This document shows positions 49,700 through 58,094 of a stretch of 64,000 nt of DNA, piece by piece (the stretch's first letter is position 1; every line of letters begins with the position of its first letter). Under the pieces are notes generated by a model, which searched no databases, was not told where the DNA came from, and was given only the letters and a program-made list of their open reading frames with translations. The DNA is from Kibdelosporangium sp. MJ126-NF4 (GTDB taxonomy: Bacteria; Actinomycetota; Actinomycetes; Mycobacteriales; Pseudonocardiaceae): positions 994,047-1,058,046 of the forward strand of contig NZ_CDME01000015.1 of NCBI RefSeq assembly GCF_000826545.1. Reading direction: 5' to 3'. Position numbers and translations under genes: made by a program.

Positions 49700-50391
49700 C
49701 CGGCTACAGTGGCACGCCCGGCACGCTCCTGCGCGGCGGTCGCGAACATCCTGACGACCGGATGTGGTTCGCACTCCGCCAATTCCGGTTGGAACAGGGT
49801 AGCCAGGAAGAACGGATGGCCGGGCAACTCCACGATCCTGGGCTGCCCGTCGTCATCGGTGCCGGTCACCAGCAAACCGTGTTCCCGCAACGTCTGCACG
49901 TACTGTTCGCTCATCCCGTACGCGCAGTGGTACCGCTCGACGGTCCGGCTCGTGCCGAGAATCCTGTGCGCCAACGAATCCGGGGCCACCGTGACCGCGC
50001 CCTCGTGCTCGAACAGGGAACACGTCAACGGCACGATCAACAGCTCGTCCGCGTCGGGGTCGTTCTCGCCGTGGTACACGTCCAGCCCACACACGTCACG
50101 GGCGAACTCCAGCAGCGCGTGCTGCAACCCGCTGCACGTCCCCAGGAACGGGATCCCGTGTTCACGCGCGATGCGTACGGCCCGCAACGCGCCCGCCTCG
50201 CTGCGGTACGGGCTGCCTGGCACCAGCCAGATGGCGTCGAAGCCCGCGATGGCGTCGTCGACCTCCTCGGTGGGAATCCAGTAGGCGTCCAGGACCATTG
50301 TGTCCGCCAGCGCCTCCAGCAGGACGGGAATCCGGGTGTGGGCGCGGACCGCTGCTGAGCGGTCCCCCACCAACGCGAGTCGTGCTGTCAT
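49696..50391 (-). CDS. CTP synthase C-terminal-region-related amidotransferase-like protein (Cys form)
   Basis: A 231-residue class I glutamine amidotransferase-like protein, related to the C-terminal half of CTP synthase but lacking the synthetase half. Cys86 in FLGTCSGLQHALLE is the nucleophile; some family members, named (seleno)proteins, carry Sec there. The second motif is HPFFLATLFQPEL, where CTP synthases have FHPE, so the catalytic His appears replaced by Gln. The gene precedes and overlaps the MFS gene. Whether it hydrolyses glutamine is doubtful; it may have another hydrolase or sensing role. Confidence 0.8.
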   Translation of the reverse strand: MTARLALVGDRSAAVRAHTRIPVLLEALADTMVLDAYWIPTEEVDDAIAGFDAIWLVPGSPYRSEAGALRAVRIAREHGIPFLGTCSGLQHALLEFARDVCGLDVYHGENDPDADELLIVPLTCSLFEHEGAVTVAPDSLAHRILGTSRTVERYHCAYGMSEQYVQTLREHGLLVTGTDDDGQPRIVELPGHPFFLATLFQPELAECEPHPVVRMFATAAQERAGRATVAG

Positions 50392-50444
50392 GCCGCCATC
50401 CTCACCCGGGAGCCGAGTTCAGCACCAACGATGATCCGTGGTCC

Positions 50445-50467
50445 GAGTATTAGCGATACTGATACTC
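50445..50467. promoter_or_regulatory. LysR box (T-N11-A dyad) directly before the lysR-type start
   Basis: GAGTAT (50445-50450) and ATACTC (50462-50467) are exact reverse complements spaced 11 bases apart, the classical T-N11-A LysR-type site. It ends at the base before ATG 50468 and would bring autoregulation. It lies in the gap to the divergent amidotransferase-MFS operon, a plausible second target. Confidence 0.7.
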
Positions 50468-51271
50468 ATGGATCCGCATCTGTTGAGGACGTTCGTGGCT
50501 GTGAGCCGGTGCGGCTCGTTCTCCCGCGCGGCCGGAGAGCTCGGTTACACGCAGTCCGCGGTGTCCCAGCACATCGCCACGCTGGAGAGCGATCTCGGCA
50601 CGGCACTGCTCAGCCGCCGCCCGGTCGCACCGACCGCCGCTGGCCGACGTCTGCTCGACCACGCGGGTCCGATCCTGGTCCGGCTGGACGCGGCCAGGTC
50701 CGAAATCACCAGAATGGCCGTGGCTCCACCGGACCGGCTGATTGTCGGCCTGTCACCGCTGGCGTTCCTGCCGGACGTCGTCGGAGCCAACCACGTACGT
50801 GTGCTGCCGCGCGACGACGTGCTGACCGGCGTCGCCCGCGGAACACTCGATCTCGGTCTGGTCGACGGGATCGCGGCACCCAACGACCCGCTGCCCCTTC
50901 CCGACGTGGCGCCGCTGTCCACAGTGGGCGTCGCGGAGCACCCGCTGGTGGTGGTGCTTGCGCCCGGCCATCCACTGGCCGGGCGCAAGCGGATCGCCCT
51001 CGCCGATCTCGCGGACGCCCAGTGGGTCGACGCGCCGGAGTCGGCGATCCCGCTGGCACGGCTGCGCGCGGTGAGCGGCACAGATGGTTTCCGTGCCGCT
51101 CTGCGCTACGAAGGCACGCATGTCCCCGGCCTGCTGGCGATGGTGTCAGCCGGTCACGGACTGACCGTGTTGCCACGGCACGTGGTCGGTGACGCGCCAG
51201 TGGTGCCCGTCCCACGCCTGGTGCACCGTGTGGAACTGCTTTCTATACGAAGTCGATCCGGTGTTCGGTGA
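50468..51271 (+). CDS. LysR-family transcriptional regulator
   Basis: A 267-residue regulator. The helix-turn-helix is MDPHLLRTFVAVSRCGSFSR, then GYTQSAVSQHIATLE. The rest is a periplasmic-binding-protein-like effector domain (SPLAFLPDVV and DLGLVDGIAAP). ATG 50468 gives the conserved N-terminus; the frame opens ten codons earlier at GTG 50438, which is disfavoured. A LysR box abuts the start. It is divergent from the amidotransferase-MFS operon, and its 3' end overlaps the GNAT gene by 29 bases. Confidence 0.88.
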   Translation: MDPHLLRTFVAVSRCGSFSRAAGELGYTQSAVSQHIATLESDLGTALLSRRPVAPTAAGRRLLDHAGPILVRLDAARSEITRMAVAPPDRLIVGLSPLAFLPDVVGANHVRVLPRDDVLTGVARGTLDLGLVDGIAAPNDPLPLPDVAPLSTVGVAEHPLVVVLAPGHPLAGRKRIALADLADAQWVDAPESAIPLARLRAVSGTDGFRAALRYEGTHVPGLLAMVSAGHGLTVLPRHVVGDAPVVPVPRLVHRVELLSIRSRSGVR

Positions 51272-52133
51272 TGGGATACCCGGCCTTGGTGAACGCGGCG
51301 GCCATCGGGAAGTTCGTCTGGTCGGTGGCGGCGACGACGTACTCGCAGCCGTTCTCGACCAGGATGTGGGTCGCCTCCACCAGCAGGTCGTAGGCGTACC
51401 CGTGGCCTCGCTGGTCCGGCACCACCCCGATCAGGCTGATGTTCGGGTCGGAGAAGTTGCGGCCGGGGATCGTGAACCCGGCCAGTTCGCCGGACGGCGT
51501 GTACGCCAGCTGCCACCACTCCCGCGGGCTCGGCATCCACTTCAGGAAGTCGAGTTCCTCCTGCGCGGCGGCCTCAAGGCCGGACTGCTCCACGGCGTGC
51601 CGCGCGTGCGCGTCGAGGCTGCCCTGGGTGACCAGCAGCAGGGCGTCGAACATCGCCTTGTCGTCCGGGACCGGCCGGAACTCCAGCCTGCCTGGTCGCT
51701 CCGGCAGGCCGCACTCCGGCGTCCAGCGGTAGCGATAACGGTCGACCAAGCGCTTGTACCCGGCCGCCTCGGCGGCGGCGAACCTTCGCTCAGCCTCGTG
51801 CCGGACCTCGTGGTCCTCTCGCCAGCCCGGCGGCAGCTTCACCCCGTACTCAGCACGCAGCGGAGCCTCTTCGAGCAGGCGGACGGCGGCGTCCGCGTCG
51901 GTGAAGTCGAACCAGTCCAACGTCCGCGGCTCGGTGTCGTCAGGGCTGCCCCACCACGCGGCCCGGGCGACGACAACGCCGTCGCGCTGCGCGATCCACG
52001 TCCATTCCGGACGGTACTGGCGCATGCCGGTGTAGGTGTCGCCGAAGGCGGCGTACCCGACCAGGCCGGGGTCGGGCAGGGAGTCGAAAAGGTGTTCTTC
52101 GCCGGGCAGCAGCGCCCGGATCGTCAAAGACAT
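51243..52133 (-). CDS. GNAT-family N-acetyltransferase
   Basis: A 296-residue protein with two acetyltransferase-like halves. Only the C-terminal half keeps the acetyl-CoA motif A (ISLIGVVPDQRGHGYAYDLL) and the ending EYVVAATDQTNFPMAAAFTKAGY; the N-terminal half is a degenerate GNAT fold, as in mycothiol-synthase-like proteins. It starts at ATG 52133 after AAGGA. A very small reading frame with a strong ribosome binding site lies 36 bases upstream. Substrate unknown. Confidence 0.85.
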   Translation of the reverse strand: MSLTIRALLPGEEHLFDSLPDPGLVGYAAFGDTYTGMRQYRPEWTWIAQRDGVVVARAAWWGSPDDTEPRTLDWFDFTDADAAVRLLEEAPLRAEYGVKLPPGWREDHEVRHEAERRFAAAEAAGYKRLVDRYRYRWTPECGLPERPGRLEFRPVPDDKAMFDALLLVTQGSLDAHARHAVEQSGLEAAAQEELDFLKWMPSPREWWQLAYTPSGELAGFTIPGRNFSDPNISLIGVVPDQRGHGYAYDLLVEATHILVENGCEYVVAATDQTNFPMAAAFTKAGYPITEHRIDFV

Positions 52134-52169
52134 GGAGTTCCTTCGTCTGGAAGCCTGGTGCGCTCCCAG

Positions 52170-52226
52170 TCAGGTACCCCGAGTCCCCATCGTCGGGCGG
52201 GAGCGCGTGATCGTCGAAACGTTCAT
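52170..52226 (-). CDS. candidate 18-residue leader peptide upstream of the GNAT gene
   Basis: An ATG at 52226 is preceded by a near-perfect ribosome binding site, AAGGAGGTGG, complementary to the 16S rRNA 3' end, and opens an 18-codon frame (MNVSTITRSRPTMGTRGT) ending 36 bases before the GNAT start. The binding site is much stronger than those of neighbouring genes. It may be a leader peptide that controls GNAT translation. No homology is recognised, and the frame could be chance. Confidence 0.4.
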   Translation of the reverse strand: MNVSTITRSRPTMGTRGT

Positions 52227-52289
52227 CGCTCCACCTCCTTGATCGACTTGAGGACTGCCGTCAGCGTACATGCACGGCCGATCGGTGAC

Positions 52290-52304
52290 ATCCGCATATC
52301 GGAT
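52290..52304. promoter_or_regulatory. short dyad upstream of the histidine kinase gene
   Basis: ATCCG and CGGAT flank CATAT, 30 bases before the GTG start of the kinase. It may be an operator; evidence is the symmetry alone. Confidence 0.3.
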
Positions 52305-52333
52305 CTGCGCGGGTCGGCCGGGACTGTGGAGGC

Positions 52334-53479
52334 GTGAATAGCATCGTGCCGGTGCAGCCGACCCGGGACTCGACCTTGCGCAGGGCCAGGGCGCTCACCC
52401 TCGGCTCACTGGCTGTCACCGTGCTGACGAGCCTGGTCATGCCAGGTATCGGCGTACTGCGGGAAACGCGTCCGCTGTGGATCGCACTCGGCGCCGTCGG
52501 CACGGTCGCCTTCGCCGTGACGCAGGCCGGTGCGCTCTACGCCACCGTCACACCGTGGCTGCCGGAGAAAGCCAGACGGCGGCTGCTGATCGCGTTCGGT
52601 GTCGCCTCCGTGCTCACGCTCGTGCTGCTCGCGCCTGTCGGCGGCCAGCGATGGGAGAGCTGGGCCTGGGTCGGTGGGTCGATCGCCGGGTCACTGCCCA
52701 TGCTGAGACTGGGCCGGACGTGGGCGGTCGGCGTGGCCGCCGTCGTCCTCGCCGCGGCGGTGGTCCTTGCCGACGAGCCGTTGGACGCGTTGGTGATCGT
52801 GGTGAGCGTGGCGCTGGCGGTGATCGCCATGAGCGTGGCGCACCTGTGGTTCTGGGACATGCTCCTGGACGCCCGCAAGGGGCGGGAGGCGCAGGCGCGG
52901 CTGGCGGCCACCGAGGAGCGGCTGCGGTTCGCCCGTGACGTCCACGACGTCCTCGGCCACGACCTGTCGGTGATCACGTTGAAGGCCGAGCTCGCGGCCA
53001 GGCTCGCGCCCGTCGACGCGGAAGCGTCCGCTCGTGAGGCCGCCGAGGTGCAGCACCTGGCGTCCCGGGCGTTGGCGAACATGCGGGAGGCGGTCAACGG
53101 GTACCGGGCCGTCGATCTCGCCGAGCAGCTCACCGCGATCGCGGACGTGCTGCACTCGTCCGGCGTGCGGTGCACGGTCACGCGGCCGGACGGTGACATC
53201 GCGCCGGAGTCCGCCAGTGTGCTCGCGGCGGTCCTGCGTGAGGCGAGCACCAACGTGTTGCGGCACAGCCAGGCCACGTGGTGCACGATCGACGTGACGC
53301 GGGAGGGCTCGGAGGTGCGGATGAGGGTGTCCAACGACGGCGTCCGGCCGGTCGGCGAGCCCGATCGGCACAGCGGTGGCCTGACCGGGCTGGCCGACCG
53401 GCTGGCCGAGGCCGGTGGACGGCTGCGGACCGGCGTCGACGACGGCGTGTTCACGCTGGAAGCGACGGTCGGCGCGTGA
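52334..53479 (+). CDS. NarL-type sensor histidine kinase
   Basis: A 381-residue sensor kinase. The N-terminal half has about five membrane helices and no large extracellular loop, so it senses inside or at the membrane. The HisKA_3 phosphoacceptor is DVHDVLGHDLS, and the ATPase has an N-box LREASTNVLRHSQA and GGLTGLADRLAE. The GTG start and the 4-base overlap with the response regulator show co-translation. Two-component pairs of this class with intramembrane sensing often respond to envelope-active compounds. The signal is unknown. Confidence 0.9.
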   Translation: MNSIVPVQPTRDSTLRRARALTLGSLAVTVLTSLVMPGIGVLRETRPLWIALGAVGTVAFAVTQAGALYATVTPWLPEKARRRLLIAFGVASVLTLVLLAPVGGQRWESWAWVGGSIAGSLPMLRLGRTWAVGVAAVVLAAAVVLADEPLDALVIVVSVALAVIAMSVAHLWFWDMLLDARKGREAQARLAATEERLRFARDVHDVLGHDLSVITLKAELAARLAPVDAEASAREAAEVQHLASRALANMREAVNGYRAVDLAEQLTAIADVLHSSGVRCTVTRPDGDIAPESASVLAAVLREASTNVLRHSQATWCTIDVTREGSEVRMRVSNDGVRPVGEPDRHSGGLTGLADRLAEAGGRLRTGVDDGVFTLEATVGA

Positions 53480-54081
53480 TCCGTGTCCTGCTCGCCGACG
53501 ACGAGGACCTGATCCGCACGGCACTGGCCGCGCTGCTCGGCCTCGAACCGGACCTCGACGTGGTCGGCCAGGCCGCGGACGGCCGAGCGGCGATCGACGC
53601 GGTCATCGCCCACCGGCCGGACGTGGCGGTGATCGACATGGAGATGCCCGTGCTCGACGGGCTCGCGGTCACCGCCGAGCTGACCAAGGCCGCGCCGGAC
53701 TGCGCGGTGGTCATCCTCACCGGGCACGGCCGCCCACAACACCTCAAGCGGGCGTTGTCGGCCGGTGCGAAGGGATTCGTCCGCAAGGGCGCCCCCGGCG
53801 GGACCCTCGCCGACGTGATCAGGCGCGTGCACGGTGGCGACCGGTATGTCGACCCGTCACTGGCGGCGGACGCGCTCACCGCGCCGGAGTGCCCGCTCAC
53901 ACCGAGGGAGATCGAGGTCCTGCGACTCGCCGAGTTCGACACGCCGGTCGCCGTGATCGCCAAGCAAACCCACCTGTCGAACGGGACCGTGCGCAACTAC
54001 ATCGCAGCGGTGACCAACAAGCTGGGTGTGTCCACACGGGCCGAGGCCGTCCGGACCGCGCGGGAGCACGGCTGGCTGTGA
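53476..54081 (+). CDS. NarL/FixJ-type response regulator
   Basis: A 201-residue regulator. The receiver domain has ADDE at 7-10 and the phosphoacceptor Asp54 in VAVIDMEMP. The LuxR-type output reads LTPREIEVLRLAEFDTPVAV and SNGTVRNYIAAVTNKLGVSTR. GTG 53476 overlaps the kinase stop by 4 bases. It is phosphorylated by that kinase. The genes downstream (54145 onward) could be its targets, though they have their own putative promoter. Confidence 0.92.
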   Translation: MIRVLLADDEDLIRTALAALLGLEPDLDVVGQAADGRAAIDAVIAHRPDVAVIDMEMPVLDGLAVTAELTKAAPDCAVVILTGHGRPQHLKRALSAGAKGFVRKGAPGGTLADVIRRVHGGDRYVDPSLAADALTAPECPLTPREIEVLRLAEFDTPVAVIAKQTHLSNGTVRNYIAAVTNKLGVSTRAEAVRTAREHGWL

Positions 54082-54107
54082 GATTCATGTAGGGATATTC
54101 ACCGTGG

Positions 54108-54136
54108 GTGACTGATCGGCTGCGGGCTGGTAGCGT
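54108..54136 (+). promoter_or_regulatory. candidate promoter of the His-rich lipoprotein gene
   Basis: GTGACT (54108-54113) and TAGCGT (54131-54136) are separated by 17 bases; ATG 54145 follows after 8 bases with no ribosome binding site. Motif-based. Confidence 0.4.
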
Positions 54137-54144
54137 CGATCACG

Positions 54145-54465
54145 ATGAGGACACGACGGCTGGCCATTCTCGTTCTGCTGCCGTTCCTGTGGCTTGTGAT
54201 CGCCTCGTGCGCACCGCACGCGGACGTCCACCACGGACCGGAAGCGGTCGTGTCCATTCAGGACAACCACTGCCATCATGAGGCAGAGCCCCACGAGCAC
54301 GACTACGTCGCCGCGCTGCCAACGACTGCGGCTGCCCCGACGGTCGTCGCGCCGGTAGCGGTCCAGCCGCACCACCCGCGATCAGTCGAGCCCGAACAAG
54401 CCGACCAACCGCGCGGCAGGCCGGGGCGGACTGTCCTCATTGATCTGTCCATCGCGCGGACCTGA
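54145..54465 (+). CDS. small His-rich putative lipoprotein
   Basis: A 106-residue protein. The first 21 residues form a signal peptide with a lipobox-like IASC (Cys about 22). After the Cys it is rich in His and acidic residues (CAPHADVHH, DNHCHHEAEPHEHDY), suggesting metal (zinc, copper or nickel) binding at the outer face. The C-terminal half is Pro/Val/Ala-rich. No family is recognised. It lies 114 bases before a cysteine-synthase-like gene and its exporter. A metal-handling role for the group is inference. Confidence 0.6.
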   Translation: MRTRRLAILVLLPFLWLVIASCAPHADVHHGPEAVVSIQDNHCHHEAEPHEHDYVAALPTTAAAPTVVAPVAVQPHHPRSVEPEQADQPRGRPGRTVLIDLSIART

Positions 54466-54493
54466 GTGGACTGTCGCCGGAACTGAACGTGCC

Positions 54494-54513
54494 CCGCAGA
54501 CGACTGTCTGTGG
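54494..54513 (+). promoter_or_regulatory. small hairpin in the cysteine-synthase-like gene leader
   Basis: CCGCAGAC pairs with GTCTGTGG (one G-U pair) around the four-base loop GACT, 66 bases before ATG 54580. It might be a terminator of the lipoprotein gene or an attenuator. Confidence 0.35.
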
Positions 54514-54579
54514 TGATGGCGCGTGCGCTCCGGCGAGGTCCCATGCGTCCCCTTCATACCGCGTGATGAGACAGGTCCG

Positions 54580-55686
54580 ATGAACACTGCATTTTCCGCG
54601 CCATCTCCCGTTGCTGTGTCGGCGCCCGCACAGCTGCTGACCACCGCCCCGAACTGCCACTCCCCCGCCACCGCCGTCGGCAACACACCGGTGCTGTGGA
54701 TCGGCGACGCCGACCGCGGCTACTGGGCCAAGCTGGAAGGCCACAATCCCGGTGGCATGAAGGACCGGCCCGCGTTGCACATGGTCGCCAACGCCATCCA
54801 GCGCGGCGACCTCGAACCAGGCGCCATGATCGTCGAATCCACCAGCGGCACACTCGGTCTCGGCCTTGCGCTGGCCGCCAACGTCCACCGGCACCCGGTC
54901 ACCCTGGTGACCGACCCCGGCATGGAACCGATCGTGCACAGGCTGCTGACCGCGTACGGCGCCACAGTGGATCTCGTCCGCGATCCGCACCCGATCGGAG
55001 GCTGGCAGCAGGCCCGCCGTGACCGCGTCGAGAAGGTGCTGCGGGACAACCCCGGTTCCTGGTGCCCTGACCAGTACAACAACCCGGACAACGTGGCCGC
55101 GTACGCCTCGCTGGCGATGGAACTCGTCGCCCAGCTCGGCCGGGTCGACGTGCTCGTCTGCTCGGTCGGCACCGGCGGCCACTCGGCCGGGATCGCCCGT
55201 GTGCTCAGGCAGTTCTGCCCACGGATGCGGCTGGTCGGCGTCGACACGATCGGTTCGACGATCTTCGGCCAGCCCGCGAGCACACGCCTGATGCGCGGCC
55301 TCGGCTCCAGCATCCATCCCGGCAACGTCGACTACGGCGCGTTCGACGAAGTCCACTGGGTCGCACCGGCCGAAGCCGTGTGGATGTGCCGCGAACTCGC
55401 CGCGACACACCACGCGAGCGGCGGCTGGAGCGTCGGCGCGGTCGCGCTGGTCTCCCGGTGGCTGGCAAGGACGAACGAGCCGGACACCCGGATCGCGGCG
55501 GTCTTCCCGGACGGCCCACACCGGTACTTCGACACGGTCTACAACGACGAGTTCTGCCGGGACCACGGGCTGCTCGACAGCCCGCCCGGAAGCGCTCCCG
55601 ACGTCATCGGCGGATCCGGCGAGAAGGTCGTCACCCGGTGGACGCGCTGCGCGAACGTCGCCGATCCGCTCGCGGGCACCCGGTGA
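54580..55686 (+). CDS. PLP-dependent cysteine synthase-family enzyme
   Basis: A 368-residue fold-type II PLP enzyme. Lys61 in [15 protein letters not shown] forms the Schiff base. [16 protein letters not shown] is the substrate-binding loop, and [14 protein letters not shown] is the phosphate-binding loop. The family includes O-acetylserine sulfhydrylase, cystathionine beta-synthase and specialised enzymes that make diamino acids for metallophores. The C-terminal ~60 residues extend beyond a plain cysteine synthase. It is coupled to an MFS gene (4-base overlap), suggesting that its product is exported. The reaction cannot be assigned. Confidence 0.85.
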   Translation: MNTAFSAPSPVAVSAPAQLLTTAPNCHSPATAVGNTPVLWIGDADRGYWAKLEGHNPGGMKDRPALHMVANAIQRGDLEPGAMIVESTSGTLGLGLALAANVHRHPVTLVTDPGMEPIVHRLLTAYGATVDLVRDPHPIGGWQQARRDRVEKVLRDNPGSWCPDQYNNPDNVAAYASLAMELVAQLGRVDVLVCSVGTGGHSAGIARVLRQFCPRMRLVGVDTIGSTIFGQPASTRLMRGLGSSIHPGNVDYGAFDEVHWVAPAEAVWMCRELAATHHASGGWSVGAVALVSRWLARTNEPDTRIAAVFPDGPHRYFDTVYNDEFCRDHGLLDSPPGSAPDVIGGSGEKVVTRWTRCANVADPLAGTR

Positions 55687-56858
55687 TCGGCCAGTTCCGG
55701 TCGTTCGACCGGCCGAGCAAACTGTTGATGGTCAACCAGTTCACCATCAACGTCGGCTTCTACATGCTGATGCCCTACCTCGCTGGGTATCTCGCCGGTC
55801 CGCTCGGCCTGGCGGGCTGGGCGATCGGGCTGGTGCTCGGCGTGCGGAACTTCTCGCAGCAGGGGATGTTCCTGATCGGCGGCACGCTGGCGGACCGGTT
55901 CGGCTACAAACCGCTGATCGTCGCCGGGTGCCTGCTGCGCACGGCCGGGTTCACGCTCCTCGGCGTCGTGAACTCGTTGCCCGCACTGGTGATCGCCTCG
56001 GCGGCGACCGGGTTCGCCGGTGCGCTGTTCAATCCGGCCGTGCGCGCGTACCTCGCGGCGGACGCGGGCGAACGGCGGGTGGAGGCGTTCGCCATGTTCA
56101 ACGTGTTCTACCAGGGCGGTATCCTGCTCGGCCCGCTGATCGGGCTCGCGCTGACCACTGTGGACTTCCGGTTGACGTGTCTCGTCGCCGCCGGGGTGTT
56201 CGCTGTGCTGACGGTGTTGCAGATCCGCGCGCTGCCGCGCCATGCGGCCGCAGTGACCGAACGGCGGACCATGCTCGGCGACTGGCGGACGGTCGTGGCC
56301 AATCGACCGTTCATTTTGTTCGCCCTCGTCATGGTCGGCTCGAACGTGTTGTCGTTCCAGGTGTATCTGGCGCTTCCGCTGCAGGCCGGGTCGCAGGTCA
56401 TGGTGATGGCGCTGTTCGTGGTGTCGGCCGTGGTGGCGATCGCCGGGCAGTTGCGGATCACGTCGTGGTTCCGTGGCAGATTCGGCCCGGGGCGGTCGAT
56501 CGTCATCGGCGCCGCCGTGCTGACGTCGGCGTTCCTGCCTCCGATGGTGGTGCCGGGCGGTGTGGCCCTGCTTGTCTCCTCGGCGTTGCTGGCGCTGGGG
56601 ACGGCCGTGGTGTTCCCGTTCGAGATGGACACGATCGTCCGATTGTCCGATGATCGTCTTGTCGCGACGCACTACGGGTTCTACAACACCATTGTCGGCG
56701 TCGGCATCATGCTCGGAAACCTGTTCGCGGGAACGGTCTTCGACCTGTCCCCGCGTGCGGGGTGGATCGGGCTGACGGCCGTCGGCGCCGCCTGTGTCGC
56801 CGGGCTGTTCGCCTTGCAGCGCAGCCGAACCCTGGAAACCGAACCTTTGTCACGATGA
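55683..56858 (+). CDS. MFS transporter coupled to the cysteine-synthase-like enzyme
   Basis: A 391-residue permease with about 12 membrane helices. [17 protein letters not shown] is motif A, and [18 protein letters not shown] opens the second half. It belongs to the drug/solute efflux type. GTG 55683 overlaps the upstream stop by 4 bases. The enzyme-exporter pairing suggests release of a small amino-acid-derived molecule, such as a metal chelator. This is inference. Confidence 0.85.
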   Translation: MIGQFRSFDRPSKLLMVNQFTINVGFYMLMPYLAGYLAGPLGLAGWAIGLVLGVRNFSQQGMFLIGGTLADRFGYKPLIVAGCLLRTAGFTLLGVVNSLPALVIASAATGFAGALFNPAVRAYLAADAGERRVEAFAMFNVFYQGGILLGPLIGLALTTVDFRLTCLVAAGVFAVLTVLQIRALPRHAAAVTERRTMLGDWRTVVANRPFILFALVMVGSNVLSFQVYLALPLQAGSQVMVMALFVVSAVVAIAGQLRITSWFRGRFGPGRSIVIGAAVLTSAFLPPMVVPGGVALLVSSALLALGTAVVFPFEMDTIVRLSDDRLVATHYGFYNTIVGVGIMLGNLFAGTVFDLSPRAGWIGLTAVGAACVAGLFALQRSRTLETEPLSR

Positions 56859-56914
56859 CGTAGTGGCAATTGGTGAACCTTGCACATCCCCGCGAGGTGC
56901 ACTACACGTCATCT

Positions 56915-58042
56915 ATGGGACTGGGCACACGAACGGCCATTGCCGCGCTGATATTCGCCTTGGTCGCGCCGGTTCAGGCAACCGCCGAACCGGCGCACCG
57001 CTACATCGTGGTACTCAACCAGATCACCGGAGTGGCCGATCAAGTCGGCACGCTGACCGACCGGCTCGGTGTCCGGCCCGAGCACACGTATGACACTGTT
57101 CTGACCGGATTTTCGGCTTCGCTGAGCCGATCCCAGCTGCACAGGCTGGCCGCGGACAAGTCGGTGTCCTACGTGGTACCGGATTCCGAGGTGCGCGCGT
57201 TCGGCGAGCAGACCGATCCGACGTGGAACCTGGACCGGATCGACCAGCGAAACCTGCCGCTGGACGGCAAGTACAGGTGGGTGACCGAGGCGGCGAACGT
57301 GCACGCGTACGTCATCGACACCGGCGTCCGGGCGACGCACACCGACATCCGCGGCCGGGTCGGCGGCGGCGTCGATCTCGTCCAGAACGACGGCAAACCC
57401 GACGACGACAACGGGCATGGCACGTTCCTCGCCGGGATCATCGGCGGCACCAGGTTCGGCGTCGCCAAAAAGATCAACATCGTGCCGGTGAAGGTACTCG
57501 ACGGCACCGGCTCGGGCAGCATGTCCACGGTCATCGCCGGGATCGACTGGGTCACCCGCAACGCCAGGAAGCCCGCGGTGGCCAACATGAGCCTCGGCGG
57601 CGCGGCGAACCCGGCGCTCGACGACGCCGTCCGCAGATCCATCGCGTCCGGCGTGACCTACGGTGTCGCGGCCGGAAGCTCCGCCAGCGACGCGAGCAAC
57701 TTCTCCCCTGCCAGGGTCAAGGAAGCGATCACGACCGCGGCGACGAACGCCAACGACTGCGTGCACAGCGCGTCGAACTTCGGCCCGCTGGTCGACCTGC
57801 ACGCCCCGGGCGTGACGATCAACGGGATCTGGAACTCCTCGGACACCGCGACGCAGACGCTGAGCGGAACGTCGTTCTCCACGGCGCACGTGGTCGGCGG
57901 CGCCGGGCTGTACCTGGCCGACCACCCGAACGACACGCCCGCACAGGTGGAGGCGGCGTTGATCGCCAACTCCACCAAGGACAAGATCTGCGGACTGAAG
58001 CCCAACACCCCGAACCGACTGCTCTACACACTGCCCAAGTAG
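56915..58042 (+). CDS. secreted S8 subtilisin-like peptidase with altered oxyanion hole
   Basis: A 375-residue subtilase. The signal peptide (TAIAALIFALVAPVQATA) is followed by an I9 inhibitor propeptide (YIVVLNQ to SVSYVVPDSE) and the protease domain. The catalytic triad is Asp135 (VIDTGV), His168 (NGHGT) and Ser320 (GTSFSTAH). The oxyanion-hole Asn, normally in AAGN, is Ser255 here (VAAGSSASDASNFSPA), which should weaken catalysis. ATG 56915 is chosen for its signal peptide; GTG 56870 would add a polar prefix. A strong terminator follows. Confidence 0.88.
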   Translation: MGLGTRTAIAALIFALVAPVQATAEPAHRYIVVLNQITGVADQVGTLTDRLGVRPEHTYDTVLTGFSASLSRSQLHRLAADKSVSYVVPDSEVRAFGEQTDPTWNLDRIDQRNLPLDGKYRWVTEAANVHAYVIDTGVRATHTDIRGRVGGGVDLVQNDGKPDDDNGHGTFLAGIIGGTRFGVAKKINIVPVKVLDGTGSGSMSTVIAGIDWVTRNARKPAVANMSLGGAANPALDDAVRRSIASGVTYGVAAGSSASDASNFSPARVKEAITTAATNANDCVHSASNFGPLVDLHAPGVTINGIWNSSDTATQTLSGTSFSTAHVVGGAGLYLADHPNDTPAQVEAALIANSTKDKICGLKPNTPNRLLYTLPK

Positions 58043-58048
58043 CGAGCG

Positions 58049-58084
58049 CGAGGTGCATGCCGGACCGCGCTGGCATGCACCTCG
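58049..58084. terminator. strong bidirectional hairpin between subtilase and flotillin genes
   Basis: A perfect 13-base-pair stem (CGAGGTGCATGCC with its reverse complement) closes a 10-base loop. It starts 7 bases after the subtilase stop and ends 11 bases before the converging flotillin stop, so it can serve both. Confidence 0.8.
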
Positions 58085-58094
58085 GCCGGAGATA

